From Phycisphaerae bacterium (GTDB lineage Bacteria; Planctomycetota; Phycisphaerae; Sedimentisphaerales; Anaerobacaceae), in assembly GCA_012744475.1 (NCBI GenBank), contig JAAYBV010000053.1, positions 124,001 through 188,000 on the forward strand: a stretch of 64,000 bases of DNA. Direction: 5' to 3'. Shown here in pieces: positions 16,664 to 25,439 of this stretch. Position 1 is the stretch's first letter; each line of letters opens with the position of its first letter. A model generated the notes under the pieces. The model did no database searches. It was not told the origin of the DNA and saw only the letters and a list, made by a program, of their open reading frames with translations. Made by a program: the position numbers and the translations under genes.

Positions 16664-18187
16664 GTGACGACCGTGGTATGTAACCACTGTGAGCATACGA
16701 CGGCCCGCGTGGCCGATTGGGTTAAGAACCGGATCAAGCCGGAGCAGATCGAGAAGTATCTCGACCATGGGCGCTGCTTCATCGATACAGCAGCCATCGA
16801 GCAGGCCCTGAAAGCCAACGGCAAGCCCGATCCGCGAAGGGTCCGGGACATCCTTCAGAAGTCGCTGGCCATTGAGACACTGACGCCGGAGGAAACCGTC
16901 TGCCTGATCCACGTGGAGGATCCGGAGTTGCTGGCCGAGATGCGGCAGGCGGCTCAGGCCGTCAAGGTGAGAGTCTACGACAATCGCATCGTGACATTCG
17001 CCCCGCTGTATCTGGGTAATCTGTGCGTCAACAACTGCGCGTATTGCGGGTTCCGCAGCAGCAACCACTCGGAGCAGCGTCGCGTTCTGAGCCTGGACGA
17101 GGTGCGACGGGAGATCGAGGTGCTGGCCGGACAGATCGGCCACAAGCGACTGATCGTTGTTTACGGCGAGCACCCGGCCACCGACGTCCACTACATTGCC
17201 TCCACGCTTCGGACCATCGCGGATGTGAAGGTCAAGACGCGGTGCGGCTGGGGCCAGATCCGCCGGTGCAACGTCAACGCGGCTCCGATGTCGGTCGAGG
17301 AACTCGCGGTGCTCAATGAGGCCGGCATCGGCACGTTCCAGGTGTTTCAGGAGACGTACCATCGGCCGACGTATGAAAGGCTGCATCCGGCCGGGACGAT
17401 CAAGGGCAACTACCTCTGGCGACTCTACGCCATGCACCGCGCGATGGAGGCCGGCATCGACGACGTCGGCATCGGTCCGCTGCTCGGGCTGTACGACTGG
17501 CGATTCGAGGTCATGGCGCTGGTGTATCACGCCATCGAGCTGGAGAAGAAGTTCGGCATCGGTCCGCACACGATCTCGTTTCCACGGATCGAGCCGGCCC
17601 ACAATACGCCGCTGGCGCAGCATCCCGAGTATGCCGTCGACGACGACGAATTCAAGAAGCTGGTCACCGTCATCCGGCTGGCGGTGCCGTACACCGGGAT
17701 GATTCTCACGGCACGGGAGAACGCCCGGTTACGGCGGGAGGTCCTGCCACTGGGCTGCACCCAGACCGATGCGTCGAGCCGGATCGGCATCGGCGCCTAC
17801 GCCGACCTGGCCGATGGCGACCAGCAGGGCGATCGGCAGCAGTTCCTGTTGGGCGACACCCGTTCGCTCGACACGGTGGTCCGCGAGTTGGCCGAGGCCG
17901 GCTGCATCACCTCCTTCTGCACCGCCGGCTATCGCTGCGGGCGGACCGGGCAGAAGATCATGGGGCTGCTGCGGAGCGGCAAGGAAGGGCGATTCTGCAA
18001 GCTCAACGCCGTCATCACCTTCCGGGAATGGCTCGACGATTTCGGCAGCCCCGAGACGATCGCGGCCGGCGAGAAGGTGATCGCTGAGGAGATCCGGCAG
18101 GTCAGAGAGAAGATGCCGGAGATCTTCGATCAATTCATGCGCTACTACGATAAGACCCAGGCCGGCGACCGCGACCTGTATTTCTAA
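16664..18187 (+). CDS. hydG: [FeFe] hydrogenase maturase HydG (radical SAM tyrosine lyase)
   Basis: A 507-residue radical SAM enzyme that cleaves tyrosine to supply the CO and CN ligands of the H-cluster. The SAM-cluster motif is CVNNCAYC (Cys121, 125, 128). The C-terminal auxiliary-cluster region reads CTAGYRCGRTG (419-429) with Cys445 further on; the common form is CTACYR, so the second cysteine sits three residues later (Cys425). The GTG at 16664 follows AAGGGGGTGG and lies 12 bp after hydA. Placement between the hydrogenase subunits points to joint expression. Confidence 0.93.
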   Translation: MTTVVCNHCEHTTARVADWVKNRIKPEQIEKYLDHGRCFIDTAAIEQALKANGKPDPRRVRDILQKSLAIETLTPEETVCLIHVEDPELLAEMRQAAQAVKVRVYDNRIVTFAPLYLGNLCVNNCAYCGFRSSNHSEQRRVLSLDEVRREIEVLAGQIGHKRLIVVYGEHPATDVHYIASTLRTIADVKVKTRCGWGQIRRCNVNAAPMSVEELAVLNEAGIGTFQVFQETYHRPTYERLHPAGTIKGNYLWRLYAMHRAMEAGIDDVGIGPLLGLYDWRFEVMALVYHAIELEKKFGIGPHTISFPRIEPAHNTPLAQHPEYAVDDDEFKKLVTVIRLAVPYTGMILTARENARLRREVLPLGCTQTDASSRIGIGAYADLADGDQQGDRQQFLLGDTRSLDTVVRELAEAGCITSFCTAGYRCGRTGQKIMGLLRSGKEGRFCKLNAVITFREWLDDFGSPETIAAGEKVIAEEIRQVREKMPEIFDQFMRYYDKTQAGDRDLYF

Positions 18188-18212
18188 GATCGACTTGACG
18201 AGGACATTATAC

Positions 18213-18731
18213 ATGACAACGACCCAGGCGAATGACGCCATCGCGACCGATGATCAGAAACTCGCGCAATTGAAGGAATTCATCGCGCAGACGCAGAAGG
18301 ACGAGCATCCCGATTCGTTCCTGATTGCCGTCCTGCACAAGGCCCAGGAGCTCTACAGCTATCTTCCGGTCCCGGTGATGGACGAGATCGCCCAGGAAAT
18401 GGCGATTCCGACGGCGCACATCTGGGGTGTCGCGACGTTCTATCATTACTTCAACCTGACGCCGCCGGGGCAGCACGTGATCTCGATCTGTTTGGGGACC
18501 GCCTGCTACGTGCGCGGGGCCGCTCAGATTCTCCAGACGCTCCGCGACGAGTTGAAGATCGACATGGGCCAGGTGACACCGGACGGTCTGTTTTCTTTGC
18601 AGCCGGCTCGCTGCCTCGGCGCCTGCGGTCTGGCTCCGGTCGTCATGATCGACGACAAGATCCACGGGGAATTGACCCCCAAGAAGATGATCCAGATTCT
18701 CAACCAATACCGCAAGCAGGCCAAGAAGTAG
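18213..18731 (+). CDS. hydC: Hydrogenase gamma subunit (NuoE-like [2Fe-2S] protein)
   Basis: A 172-residue NuoE/HydC protein that completes the HydABC complex. An N-terminal helical bundle (HIWGVATFYHYF is typical) precedes a thioredoxin-like domain with four cluster cysteines: Cys93, Cys98, Cys134 and Cys138 (CLGTAC and CLGAC). The ATG at 18213 is preceded by GAGGAC; an in-frame TTG at 18195 would add six residues. The stop codon is followed directly by the hydE start. Confidence 0.92.
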   Translation: MTTTQANDAIATDDQKLAQLKEFIAQTQKDEHPDSFLIAVLHKAQELYSYLPVPVMDEIAQEMAIPTAHIWGVATFYHYFNLTPPGQHVISICLGTACYVRGAAQILQTLRDELKIDMGQVTPDGLFSLQPARCLGACGLAPVVMIDDKIHGELTPKKMIQILNQYRKQAKK

Positions 18732-19835
18732 ATGATGCTTTCGCGCACGCAGATGGTGTTGGAAAGGGTCTTCTCGTCCGACATTCCGGATCGGGCGGAC
18801 CTCGAGTTTCTGCTTCGCCTGGAGGACGACCGGCAGGTGCGGCTGTTGTTCGAATTCGCCGACCAGGTTCGCCGCCGGTACGTCGGCGACGGCGTGCTGC
18901 TGCGTGGGATCATCGAATTCTCGAACTTCTGTCGGAACGCTTGCGCGTATTGCGGGCTGCGGCGGCCCAACCGCCGGCTGAAGCGGTATCGACTTGCAGC
19001 GGCCGAGATTCTCGCAGCGGCGGAGAATATCCGGTCTGTGGGTGCGAAAACCGTTGTCCTCCAGAGCGGCGAGGAGGATAATCTCGACGCCGACTGGTTC
19101 GGGCGGATCATCGAACAGATCAAGACGCGGTTCGATGTGGCGGTGACGCTCTCCATGGGTGAACGTGGCCGCGAGGATTACGCGACGTGGAAGGACGCCG
19201 GAGCGGACCGATATCTGCTCAAGATCGAGACCTCCGACCCTGTGCTGTACGAGAATCTGCATCCCGGTATGAGTTTCGAGAACAGGACAAGATGCCTGGA
19301 GGATCTGGTGGACTTGGGATATCAGACCGGTTCCGGCAATCTCGTCGGTCTGCGTGGTCAGACCACCGAGAGCCTGGCTGGTGACATCCTGTTTTTCAAG
19401 AGGGGTGATTTCGACATGATCAGTGTCAGTCCGTTCATCCCCCATGCCGGGACGCCTCTGGCGACGGTTCCCGCCGGGGACCTGCGGACTACGCTGAAGA
19501 TGATCGCTCTGACGCGAATCGTGAGCCGGAACGCCCATATTCCCGCCAGCACCGCGATCGGATCGTTGAACGGGCGGGATGCCAGAGCGCAAGCCTTGGC
19601 CGTCGGCGCCAATGTGGTGATGCCCAATTTCACGCCGACGTCCGTGAGGCCGCTATACGAGATTTACCCCGGCAAGATCGGAGCCGAGACGCGGCCCGAT
19701 CAAAGCGTTGCGCAAGTGGAACAAATGGTCGCCGCCATAGGCCGGTTCGTCGATCTGGACACGGGCCACTCGTTGAAGTGCCGACCGACGGCAGGTCCGA
19801 CCATGACGCGAAGCAATTACGATTTTGCCAAGTGA
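18732..19835 (+). CDS. hydE: [FeFe] hydrogenase maturase HydE (radical SAM)
   Basis: A 367-residue radical SAM enzyme for H-cluster assembly. The SAM-cluster motif CRNACAYC uses Cys67, 71 and 74, within the HydE/BioB-like context EFSNFCRNACAYCGLR. Later blocks such as GLRGQTTESLAGDI, VSPFIPHAGTPL and NVVMPNFTP match HydE. It begins immediately after the hydC stop (TAGATG), indicating translational coupling. The third maturase, HydF, is not in this window. Confidence 0.92.
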   Translation: MMLSRTQMVLERVFSSDIPDRADLEFLLRLEDDRQVRLLFEFADQVRRRYVGDGVLLRGIIEFSNFCRNACAYCGLRRPNRRLKRYRLAAAEILAAAENIRSVGAKTVVLQSGEEDNLDADWFGRIIEQIKTRFDVAVTLSMGERGREDYATWKDAGADRYLLKIETSDPVLYENLHPGMSFENRTRCLEDLVDLGYQTGSGNLVGLRGQTTESLAGDILFFKRGDFDMISVSPFIPHAGTPLATVPAGDLRTTLKMIALTRIVSRNAHIPASTAIGSLNGRDARAQALAVGANVVMPNFTPTSVRPLYEIYPGKIGAETRPDQSVAQVEQMVAAIGRFVDLDTGHSLKCRPTAGPTMTRSNYDFAK

Positions 19836-19849
19836 AGGAGAAGTACGCG

Positions 19850-20236
19850 ATGGCGAAGAAGGTGCTGATGATTGATGATGATCCGGAATTTGTCGATGCG
19901 ATCTCGAACCTGCTCGACGCCAAGGGGTACGAGGTGCACACCGCTTCGAACGGCAAGGACGGCGTGGCGATGGCCAAGGCCGAGAACCCGGATATTATAC
20001 TGCTCGACGTGATGATGACGACCAAGCACGAGGGTTTCGACGTGGCGCGTGAGCTGCACGAGGACCCGACGGCCAAGGACACGCCGATTCTGATGATGAC
20101 GGGAATCCGCCGGGAGATGAATCTGCCGTTCGGTTTCGAGCCCGATGAGGCGTGGCTGCCGGTCAAGCAGGTCCTGGAGAAGCCCGTCAAGCCGGAAGTC
20201 CTGCTCAAGGCCATCGACGACCACATTCGCAAGTAG
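19850..20236 (+). CDS. Receiver-only response regulator
   Basis: A 128-residue CheY-like receiver domain with no output domain. The acidic pocket is Asp10/Asp11, the phospho-acceptor is Asp53 (IILLDVMM), and KPVKPE near the C-terminus carries the conserved lysine. Start follows GAAGGAGAAG; the gene is 14 bp after hydE, so it is the last gene of the hydrogenase operon. It is the likely partner of the kinase at 10836. With no DNA-binding domain, it must act by protein contact or as part of a phosphorelay. Confidence 0.88.
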   Translation: MAKKVLMIDDDPEFVDAISNLLDAKGYEVHTASNGKDGVAMAKAENPDIILLDVMMTTKHEGFDVARELHEDPTAKDTPILMMTGIRREMNLPFGFEPDEAWLPVKQVLEKPVKPEVLLKAIDDHIRK

Positions 20237-20347
20237 TTATCGTCATTCACATGGGCCGCGCCTGTACGGCTGATCTCCGCGCCATGCCGTGACGAGGTTT
20301 CCGGCAGACGATCAGACGCTCTGGTCGCACCCTTGGTCGTCCGATTT

Positions 20348-20384
20348 CGTCATGGGCTCAGGGCCGTCCGAACAGGCCATGACG
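20348..20384. terminator. Hairpin between convergent genes
   Basis: An 8-bp perfect inverted repeat (CGTCATGG at 20348-20355, complement at 20377-20384) with a 21-base loop lies between the end of the hydrogenase operon and the convergent small gene. It lacks a T-run, so termination is a guess from position. Confidence 0.35.
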
Positions 20385-20390
20385 GAGTCC

Positions 20391-20594
20391 TCATGGTGTC
20401 CTTGATTCGGCGCCCACCGCCAGGTGGTCGTGCGGATCGGGAATATGGCGGCTGCCGTGCGGATCGCATTCCGCCGCAGGCATGCCGGCGTTTGCGATGC
20501 CGTGGCGGATGGAACCGATCGATTGCCACAGATGCAGGACCAGGTAAAGCATACCCACGGTGCACAGGCCGTCTCGGATTATGCTGTCCATCAT
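20391..20594 (-). CDS. Small single-span membrane protein, unknown function
   Basis: A 67-residue protein (or 66 from the second ATG) that I do not recognise. It has one hydrophobic segment (about residues 8-26, with CTVGMLYLVLHLWQS) and a His/Pro-rich C-terminal tail. AGAGGTG lies just before the ATGATG start, and codon third positions are strongly G/C as in neighbouring genes; both support coding. It is convergent with the hydrogenase operon and divergent from phoB, with the Pho-box array about 125 bp before its start, so phosphate control is possible. Confidence 0.5.
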   Translation of the reverse strand: MMDSIIRDGLCTVGMLYLVLHLWQSIGSIRHGIANAGMPAAECDPHGSRHIPDPHDHLAVGAESRTP

Positions 20595-20717
20595 TGCACC
20601 TCTGAGAAGGTCTCAAACGACCTCTCGATTTCGTCTTGCCCGCAGTCCGGCGGTTCCTACGTGTTGCAGACTGCTCTTAGAACCATATGGTCCGGGCGTT
20701 AGGGGGTGATTAGGCGA

Positions 20718-20757
20718 GTGTCAGAGTCCTGTCAGATTTGCGTTAGAGTTGTGTCAG
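20718..20757. promoter_or_regulatory. Pho-box-like array before phoB
   Basis: Four heptamers start every 11 bp: GTGTCAG (20718), CTGTCAG (20729), GCGTTAG (20740) and GTGTCAG (20751), separated by 4-bp spacers. The layout and the second heptamer closely match the enterobacterial Pho box (CTGTCAT repeats with 4-bp spacers). It lies 150 bp before phoB and 124 bp before the divergent small gene. Confidence 0.7.
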
Positions 20758-20907
20758 GATCGGCCCTCGGAGGGTGGTCAGCAGTGGCATTTCCTCTCTC
20801 GGAGAAACTTGTGTGTTCGCGGTCTGATGGTCCCTTATAATCATCGGCGATGAATCGGTCCGGGGCAGCAGTGAATTCGGGCCGGCCCTGCGGTTCGGGA
20901 GATCGCT

Positions 20908-21615
20908 ATGGCAAAGCCGACGATCCTGGTGGTAGACGATGAAGAGGACATTCGCGAGCTGGTCGAGCTGAATCTGCGTCGCGAGGGCTATCATGTCCTG
21001 ACGTGCGAGACGGGGGAACAGGCACTCCATCGCGCTGCATCCAAGGCGCCCGATGTGATCGTTCTCGATCTGATGCTGCCGGGAATCGACGGTCTGGAGG
21101 TGTGCCGGCGGCTGAAGGCCGATCCCAAGACGCAGCAGATCGCGGTTGTCATGCTGACGGCCAAAGGCGGGGAAGCGGACATCGTCACCGGCCTGGAGCT
21201 GGGCGCCGACGACTACGTGACCAAGCCTTTCAGCGGCAAAGTGCTGGTGGCTCGTGTGCGCCGGCTCCTGCGCAAGCGGCGCGACGAAGGGGATGAGTTG
21301 GCCGTGGTGAGAATCCACGATCTGACCATCGATCCAAGCCGTCATGAAGTCCTGGTCGAGGACCGAGCCGTCAGCCTGACTCTGACGGAGTTCAACATCC
21401 TCCACACGCTGGCCAAGCGGCCGGGCCGGGTCTTCACGCGCTACCAGATCGTGGATTCCATCCACGGCAGCGATTGTCTCGTGACGGACCGCGCGGTAGA
21501 TGTCCAGATCGTCTCTCTTCGCCGAAAGCTGGGCTCCGGCGCAAGATACATCGAGACCGTCAGGGGGGTGGGATATCGGTTTGTGGACCGATCGGCTGTC
21601 ACCAACGAACGTTGA
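20908..21615 (+). CDS. phoB: Phosphate regulon response regulator PhoB
   Basis: A 235-residue OmpR/PhoB-type regulator. The receiver domain has Asp10/Asp11 and phospho-acceptor Asp54 (VLDLMLPG), plus DDYVTKPF. The C-terminal winged helix carries LTLTEFNILHTLAKRPG and the RGVGYRF hairpin. GGGAGA precedes the start. The phoB-type identity rests on the domain match plus the neighbouring phoR, pst and Na/Pi transporter genes and the heptamer array upstream. Confidence 0.9.
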   Translation: MAKPTILVVDDEEDIRELVELNLRREGYHVLTCETGEQALHRAASKAPDVIVLDLMLPGIDGLEVCRRLKADPKTQQIAVVMLTAKGGEADIVTGLELGADDYVTKPFSGKVLVARVRRLLRKRRDEGDELAVVRIHDLTIDPSRHEVLVEDRAVSLTLTEFNILHTLAKRPGRVFTRYQIVDSIHGSDCLVTDRAVDVQIVSLRRKLGSGARYIETVRGVGYRFVDRSAVTNER

Positions 21616-21718
21616 TCCGGGTTTTGCGGAGAAGCTTCTTGACCGACTTCGGGAGAACGAATACAAAGGTCTCCCGGTCGGAGGTATCTGTCATTCGCGC
21701 ATTTCGTAAGCGACTCTT

Positions 21719-23455
21719 ATGATCAAAGACATGATCTTCTACACCGTCGGGGGACTGGGGCTCTTCCTCTTTGGCATGAAGCTGATGTCGGACGGCCTGC
21801 GCGCCGCGGCCGGGCGGAAGCTGCGGAGCATCCTCGAATCGATGACGAAGAAGCCGATGGTGGCCTTCCTCATCGGCGCGGCCGTCACAGCGATCGTCCA
21901 ATCCAGTTCGGCCACCAGCGTGATGGTCATCGGTTTCGTCAATGCCGGCCTGCTGACTCTCAAGCAGGCCATTTGTGTCATTATAGGCACCAACGTCGGC
22001 ACCACCGCCACCGCCTGGCTCGTCTCTATCTCGGGCATCGGAGCGCTCAACATCACCGCCTATGCGCTGCCGGCCGTGGGACTGGGATTCCTGATGAGCA
22101 TGAGCGGACGAAGCCGGAAGATGAGGAATCTGGGCCAGATCCTCCTCGGTTTCGGCCTTCTGTTCGTCGGCATCGGTTTCATGAAGGATGCCTTCGAGCC
22201 TCTGGAGCGCAGTCCCTGGGTTCATGAGCTTTTCGTCACGCTGGGTCACCAGCCGATTCTGGCGATTCTGGCGGGGACTGTGGTCACGATGCTCATCCAG
22301 AGCAGCTCGGCGGCGATTGCGATCGTCCAGTTGCTGGCCATCGGAGGCGCGTTCGGCTCGGACTGGAACGTGGCGCTGAACATCGCGATTCCGTTCGTAC
22401 TGGGCAGCAACATCGGCACGACGATCACGGCGCAGCTCGCGGCGATCCAAGGCAACGTCAGTGCCCGCCGGGCGGCCTGGGCGCACACGGTGTTCAACGT
22501 GGCCGGCGTCGCAATGGGATATCCGCTCGTTCATTGGGGATGGTTCGGGATGTTCGTCGTCGCGATCTGCCCCTGGCCTTTGGGACCTGCCACTATTGCC
22601 ATGTCCATCGCAGTGGCCCACACGCTGTTTAAGCTGGCTGATGCGGCCATATGGCTGCCGCTGGCTGGAGTGCTGGAGCGCGTGGTCGTTCGCCTCGTGC
22701 GCGAAAGGCCCGGCGATGCGGTGATGCGACCCATCATGCTCGAGAAGCATCTTCTCGACACGCCCGAGATCGCTCTGGAACAAACCAAACGCGAGATCGT
22801 GCGCATGGCCAAGACGGCCAAGCGAGCGCTTCGCGCCTCGATCAACGGCATCGTCGAGAACGATGTACGTGCGTTGTCTGTCGTCAGAGAAATCGAGGAT
22901 TTCGTCGATAGCTTTCAACTGGAAATCACCTCCTATCTTTCGGCCCTGTCGAGCCGGCATCTTTCGGATGAGGTCTCCATCGAGCTGCCTGTGCTGTTGC
23001 ATACCGTCAACGACCTGGAGCGCATCGGAGACCACGCGGTCAATATCGTCGAAATCGCCGAGCGGAAGATCGACCAGAAGTTCATGTTCAGCGAGTCGGC
23101 GCTCGCAGAGGCCGAACGGCTGAAACGCGAGGTCGAGCAGATGTTCGACTATATCATCGCGGCCCTCCAGGACAGCGATGTGGAGCAGGCCAAGGCGGCG
23201 CTGACGAACGAGAAGAACCTCAACCGGATGCAGATCGAATTCCGGCGCAGTCACGTGGACCGGATGCGCGACGGGCTGTGTACGCCGGAGAGCGGCTTGA
23301 TCTTCATCGATCTGGTCGACAATGTCGAGAAGATCGGCGACCACCTGACGAACATCGCGCAGGCAGTCATCGGTGGGCTCCAGTGGGAAGGGGTCAAGCC
23401 GAGAATGAAGGGCCTGACTGGGAGTGGTGAGGACGAGTCCGTCGCCCTGAACTGA
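21719..23455 (+). CDS. Na+/Pi cotransporter with C-terminal PhoU-like domain
   Basis: A 578-residue NptA/PF02690-type phosphate transporter. Two inverted transport repeats each contain the family signature QSSSA (VQSSSATSV near residue 60 and IQSSSAAIA near 195) and a GTN/GSNIGTT loop. After about residue 330 the protein becomes a helical PhoU-like domain (LLHTVNDLERIGDHAVNI and VEKIGDHLTNI). The ATG at 21719 has only a weak ribosome site, 103 bp after phoB. Lying between phoB and phoR, it adds a sodium-driven uptake route to the Pst ABC system. Confidence 0.9.
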   Translation: MIKDMIFYTVGGLGLFLFGMKLMSDGLRAAAGRKLRSILESMTKKPMVAFLIGAAVTAIVQSSSATSVMVIGFVNAGLLTLKQAICVIIGTNVGTTATAWLVSISGIGALNITAYALPAVGLGFLMSMSGRSRKMRNLGQILLGFGLLFVGIGFMKDAFEPLERSPWVHELFVTLGHQPILAILAGTVVTMLIQSSSAAIAIVQLLAIGGAFGSDWNVALNIAIPFVLGSNIGTTITAQLAAIQGNVSARRAAWAHTVFNVAGVAMGYPLVHWGWFGMFVVAICPWPLGPATIAMSIAVAHTLFKLADAAIWLPLAGVLERVVVRLVRERPGDAVMRPIMLEKHLLDTPEIALEQTKREIVRMAKTAKRALRASINGIVENDVRALSVVREIEDFVDSFQLEITSYLSALSSRHLSDEVSIELPVLLHTVNDLERIGDHAVNIVEIAERKIDQKFMFSESALAEAERLKREVEQMFDYIIAALQDSDVEQAKAALTNEKNLNRMQIEFRRSHVDRMRDGLCTPESGLIFIDLVDNVEKIGDHLTNIAQAVIGGLQWEGVKPRMKGLTGSGEDESVALN

Positions 23456-23558
23456 TGTGCATGTCGCCTCACTGGCGCCGGCCGTCCGACGAGTGGCGTT
23501 GTCAGGGGATCAGTGACATGAATCCGAGCCGGTCGGGAAACCTCCCGGAGACGAGAAT

Positions 23559-25334
23559 ATGTTCAGAAGGCGACTGATCTGGCAGCTCTATCCGTCCTTC
23601 CTGGCCACGACGCTGCTAGCCCTGCTGGTGGCGACGGCCTATTCCTCGTACACGCTGCGCCGCTTCTACCTCGATCAGCTCAGGAAGGAGCTTCGTCTGG
23701 TGGCCGACGTCGCCGCGTCGCATGTGGAAGAGATGCTTCGCGGCCCGGCGCCGGGGGACATCGATGTTCTGTGCAAGAAACTACGGCAGGCCGGCGACGG
23801 CCGGATGCGTCTGACGGTAATTGCGGCCGACGGGAAGGTCCTCGGCGACTCGGACGAGAACCCGGCGTTGATGGAGGATCACGCTGGCCGGGCCGAGATC
23901 ATCGACGCGATGGCCAGGGGGCTCGGGCAGTCGATGCGTTTCAGTCCGACGCTCGGCACGAATATGATGTACGTCGCGGTGCCGATCGAGGAAGACGGCC
24001 AGTCGGTCGCCGTCATTCGCGCGGCGATCCCGGCGACCGATATCGATCACACGCTGAACCGGATCTACGTCGCGATTGTCTGGGCGGGCCTGATTGTCGC
24101 CTTGGGTGCGGCGTTTCTAAGCCTGCTGATTTCCCGCCGGATCAGCCAGCCGATCACGCGGATGAAGCGCATCGCACAGCTCTTCGCGCAGGGCCAGCTC
24201 AACATCCGGGTCCCGGAGGCCGGCGCCGCCGAACTCGACGAGCTGGCCAGCGCGTTGAACGAAATGGCCACCCAGCTTCAGGACCGGATTCTCACCATCA
24301 CCCGGCAGCGCAACGAAGTGAAGGCGATTCTCTCCAGCCTGGTCGAAGGCGTCCTGGCGGTGGATTCGCAAGGTCGGATTGCAAGCGTCAACCCGGCGGC
24401 CGCTCAACTGCTGAGCCTCGATCCGGCTCATGTCCAGGGGCGCCACATCGAGGAGGTCGTCCGCAACGTCGGGTTGCAGCAGTTCGTTCGCCGGACGCTG
24501 GAGAGCGACCAGCCCACCGAAGGCGATGTGTCCTTCCCTGACGAAGGAGGGCGCTTCTTCCACGTTCACGGCGCGGGTCTGGCCGATCCGCAGGCCGAGC
24601 GAGGCGGTGCGGTGATCGTGCTCAGCGATATGACGCGCATTCACCGGCTCGAGAACTTGCGGCGGGACTTCGTCGCCAACGTCTCGCACGAGCTGAAGAC
24701 GCCGGTGACCTCGATCCAGGGTTTCGTCGAGGCTCTTCTGGACGGCGGGTCCGGCGATCCCGAGCAGAGTCAGCGGTATCTGGGCATCATCGCCAAACAC
24801 GCCGAGCGGCTCAACGCGATCATCGACGACCTGCTGAGCCTCTCCCGTCTCGAAGAGGGGGCGGAGAAGCGGGCCATTCTTTTTGAGGATGTCAAGCTTC
24901 GTCCCGTGCTGGAGACCGCGATCGAGCTGGCGGGGGTCCGAGCCGAGCAGAAACGAATCAAGGCGGAGCTGTCCTGCGACGCTTCGATCTCCGCCCGGGT
25001 CAACGCACCGTTGCTGGAGCAGGCGATTGTGAACCTCGTCGACAACGCGGTCAAGTACAGCGACGAAGGGACGACGGTGTCGATCGAAGTGGTGCAGCAG
25101 GACCGGGAGACGGCGATCAGCGTGAAGGACGCCGGATGCGGCATCCCGCCGGAGCACCTGGCCCGCATCTTCGAACGATTCTACGTGGTGGACAAAGGCC
25201 GAAGTCGAAAACTCGGGGGCACCGGCCTCGGTCTGGCCATCGTCAAGCACATCACTCTTGTTCATGGCGGCCACGTCGGTGTCGAGAGCGCCCCTGGAAG
25301 AGGCTCCACCTTCACTCTCCATCTGCCGCGATGA
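23559..25334 (+). CDS. phoR: Phosphate regulon sensor histidine kinase PhoR
   Basis: A 591-residue kinase. Transmembrane helix 1 (about 12-34), a periplasmic sensor segment with NMMYVAVPI (about 35-165), helix 2 (about 170-192), HAMP, a PAS domain (AILSSLVEGVLAVD onward), HisKA with His377 in ANVSHELKTP, and HATPase with NLVDNAVKYS, DAGCGIPP and GGTGLGLAI. This is the extended PhoR layout with an extracytoplasmic domain, as in Gram-positive PhoR. It is 103 bp after the transporter gene, in the same direction as phoB. Confidence 0.9.
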   Translation: MFRRRLIWQLYPSFLATTLLALLVATAYSSYTLRRFYLDQLRKELRLVADVAASHVEEMLRGPAPGDIDVLCKKLRQAGDGRMRLTVIAADGKVLGDSDENPALMEDHAGRAEIIDAMARGLGQSMRFSPTLGTNMMYVAVPIEEDGQSVAVIRAAIPATDIDHTLNRIYVAIVWAGLIVALGAAFLSLLISRRISQPITRMKRIAQLFAQGQLNIRVPEAGAAELDELASALNEMATQLQDRILTITRQRNEVKAILSSLVEGVLAVDSQGRIASVNPAAAQLLSLDPAHVQGRHIEEVVRNVGLQQFVRRTLESDQPTEGDVSFPDEGGRFFHVHGAGLADPQAERGGAVIVLSDMTRIHRLENLRRDFVANVSHELKTPVTSIQGFVEALLDGGSGDPEQSQRYLGIIAKHAERLNAIIDDLLSLSRLEEGAEKRAILFEDVKLRPVLETAIELAGVRAEQKRIKAELSCDASISARVNAPLLEQAIVNLVDNAVKYSDEGTTVSIEVVQQDRETAISVKDAGCGIPPEHLARIFERFYVVDKGRSRKLGGTGLGLAIVKHITLVHGGHVGVESAPGRGSTFTLHLPR

Positions 25335-25439
25335 CACGATCGGCCGGGGCGCTTGGGGACCCGCCAGGGCGGGCCCGGCCCGGCGTCGCCGCGGTCTTCT
25401 CGGAAAAACGATGGACGGCCCGACCTGCGGTTGCCCACC

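Larger units (their letters stand above)
20237..20907. other. Region between the hyd operon and phoB
   Basis: This 671-bp stretch holds a convergent hairpin (20348-20384), a probable small minus-strand gene (20391-20594), a four-heptamer Pho-box-like array (20718-20757) and a TATAAT at 20836-20841 upstream of phoB. Confidence 0.6.

Noticed and set aside
13562-17623. 1353-residue minus-strand frame opposite the hydrogenase genes
   Set aside because: It overlaps hydB, hydA and hydG on the other strand and reads as Arg/His/Asp-rich shadow sequence.
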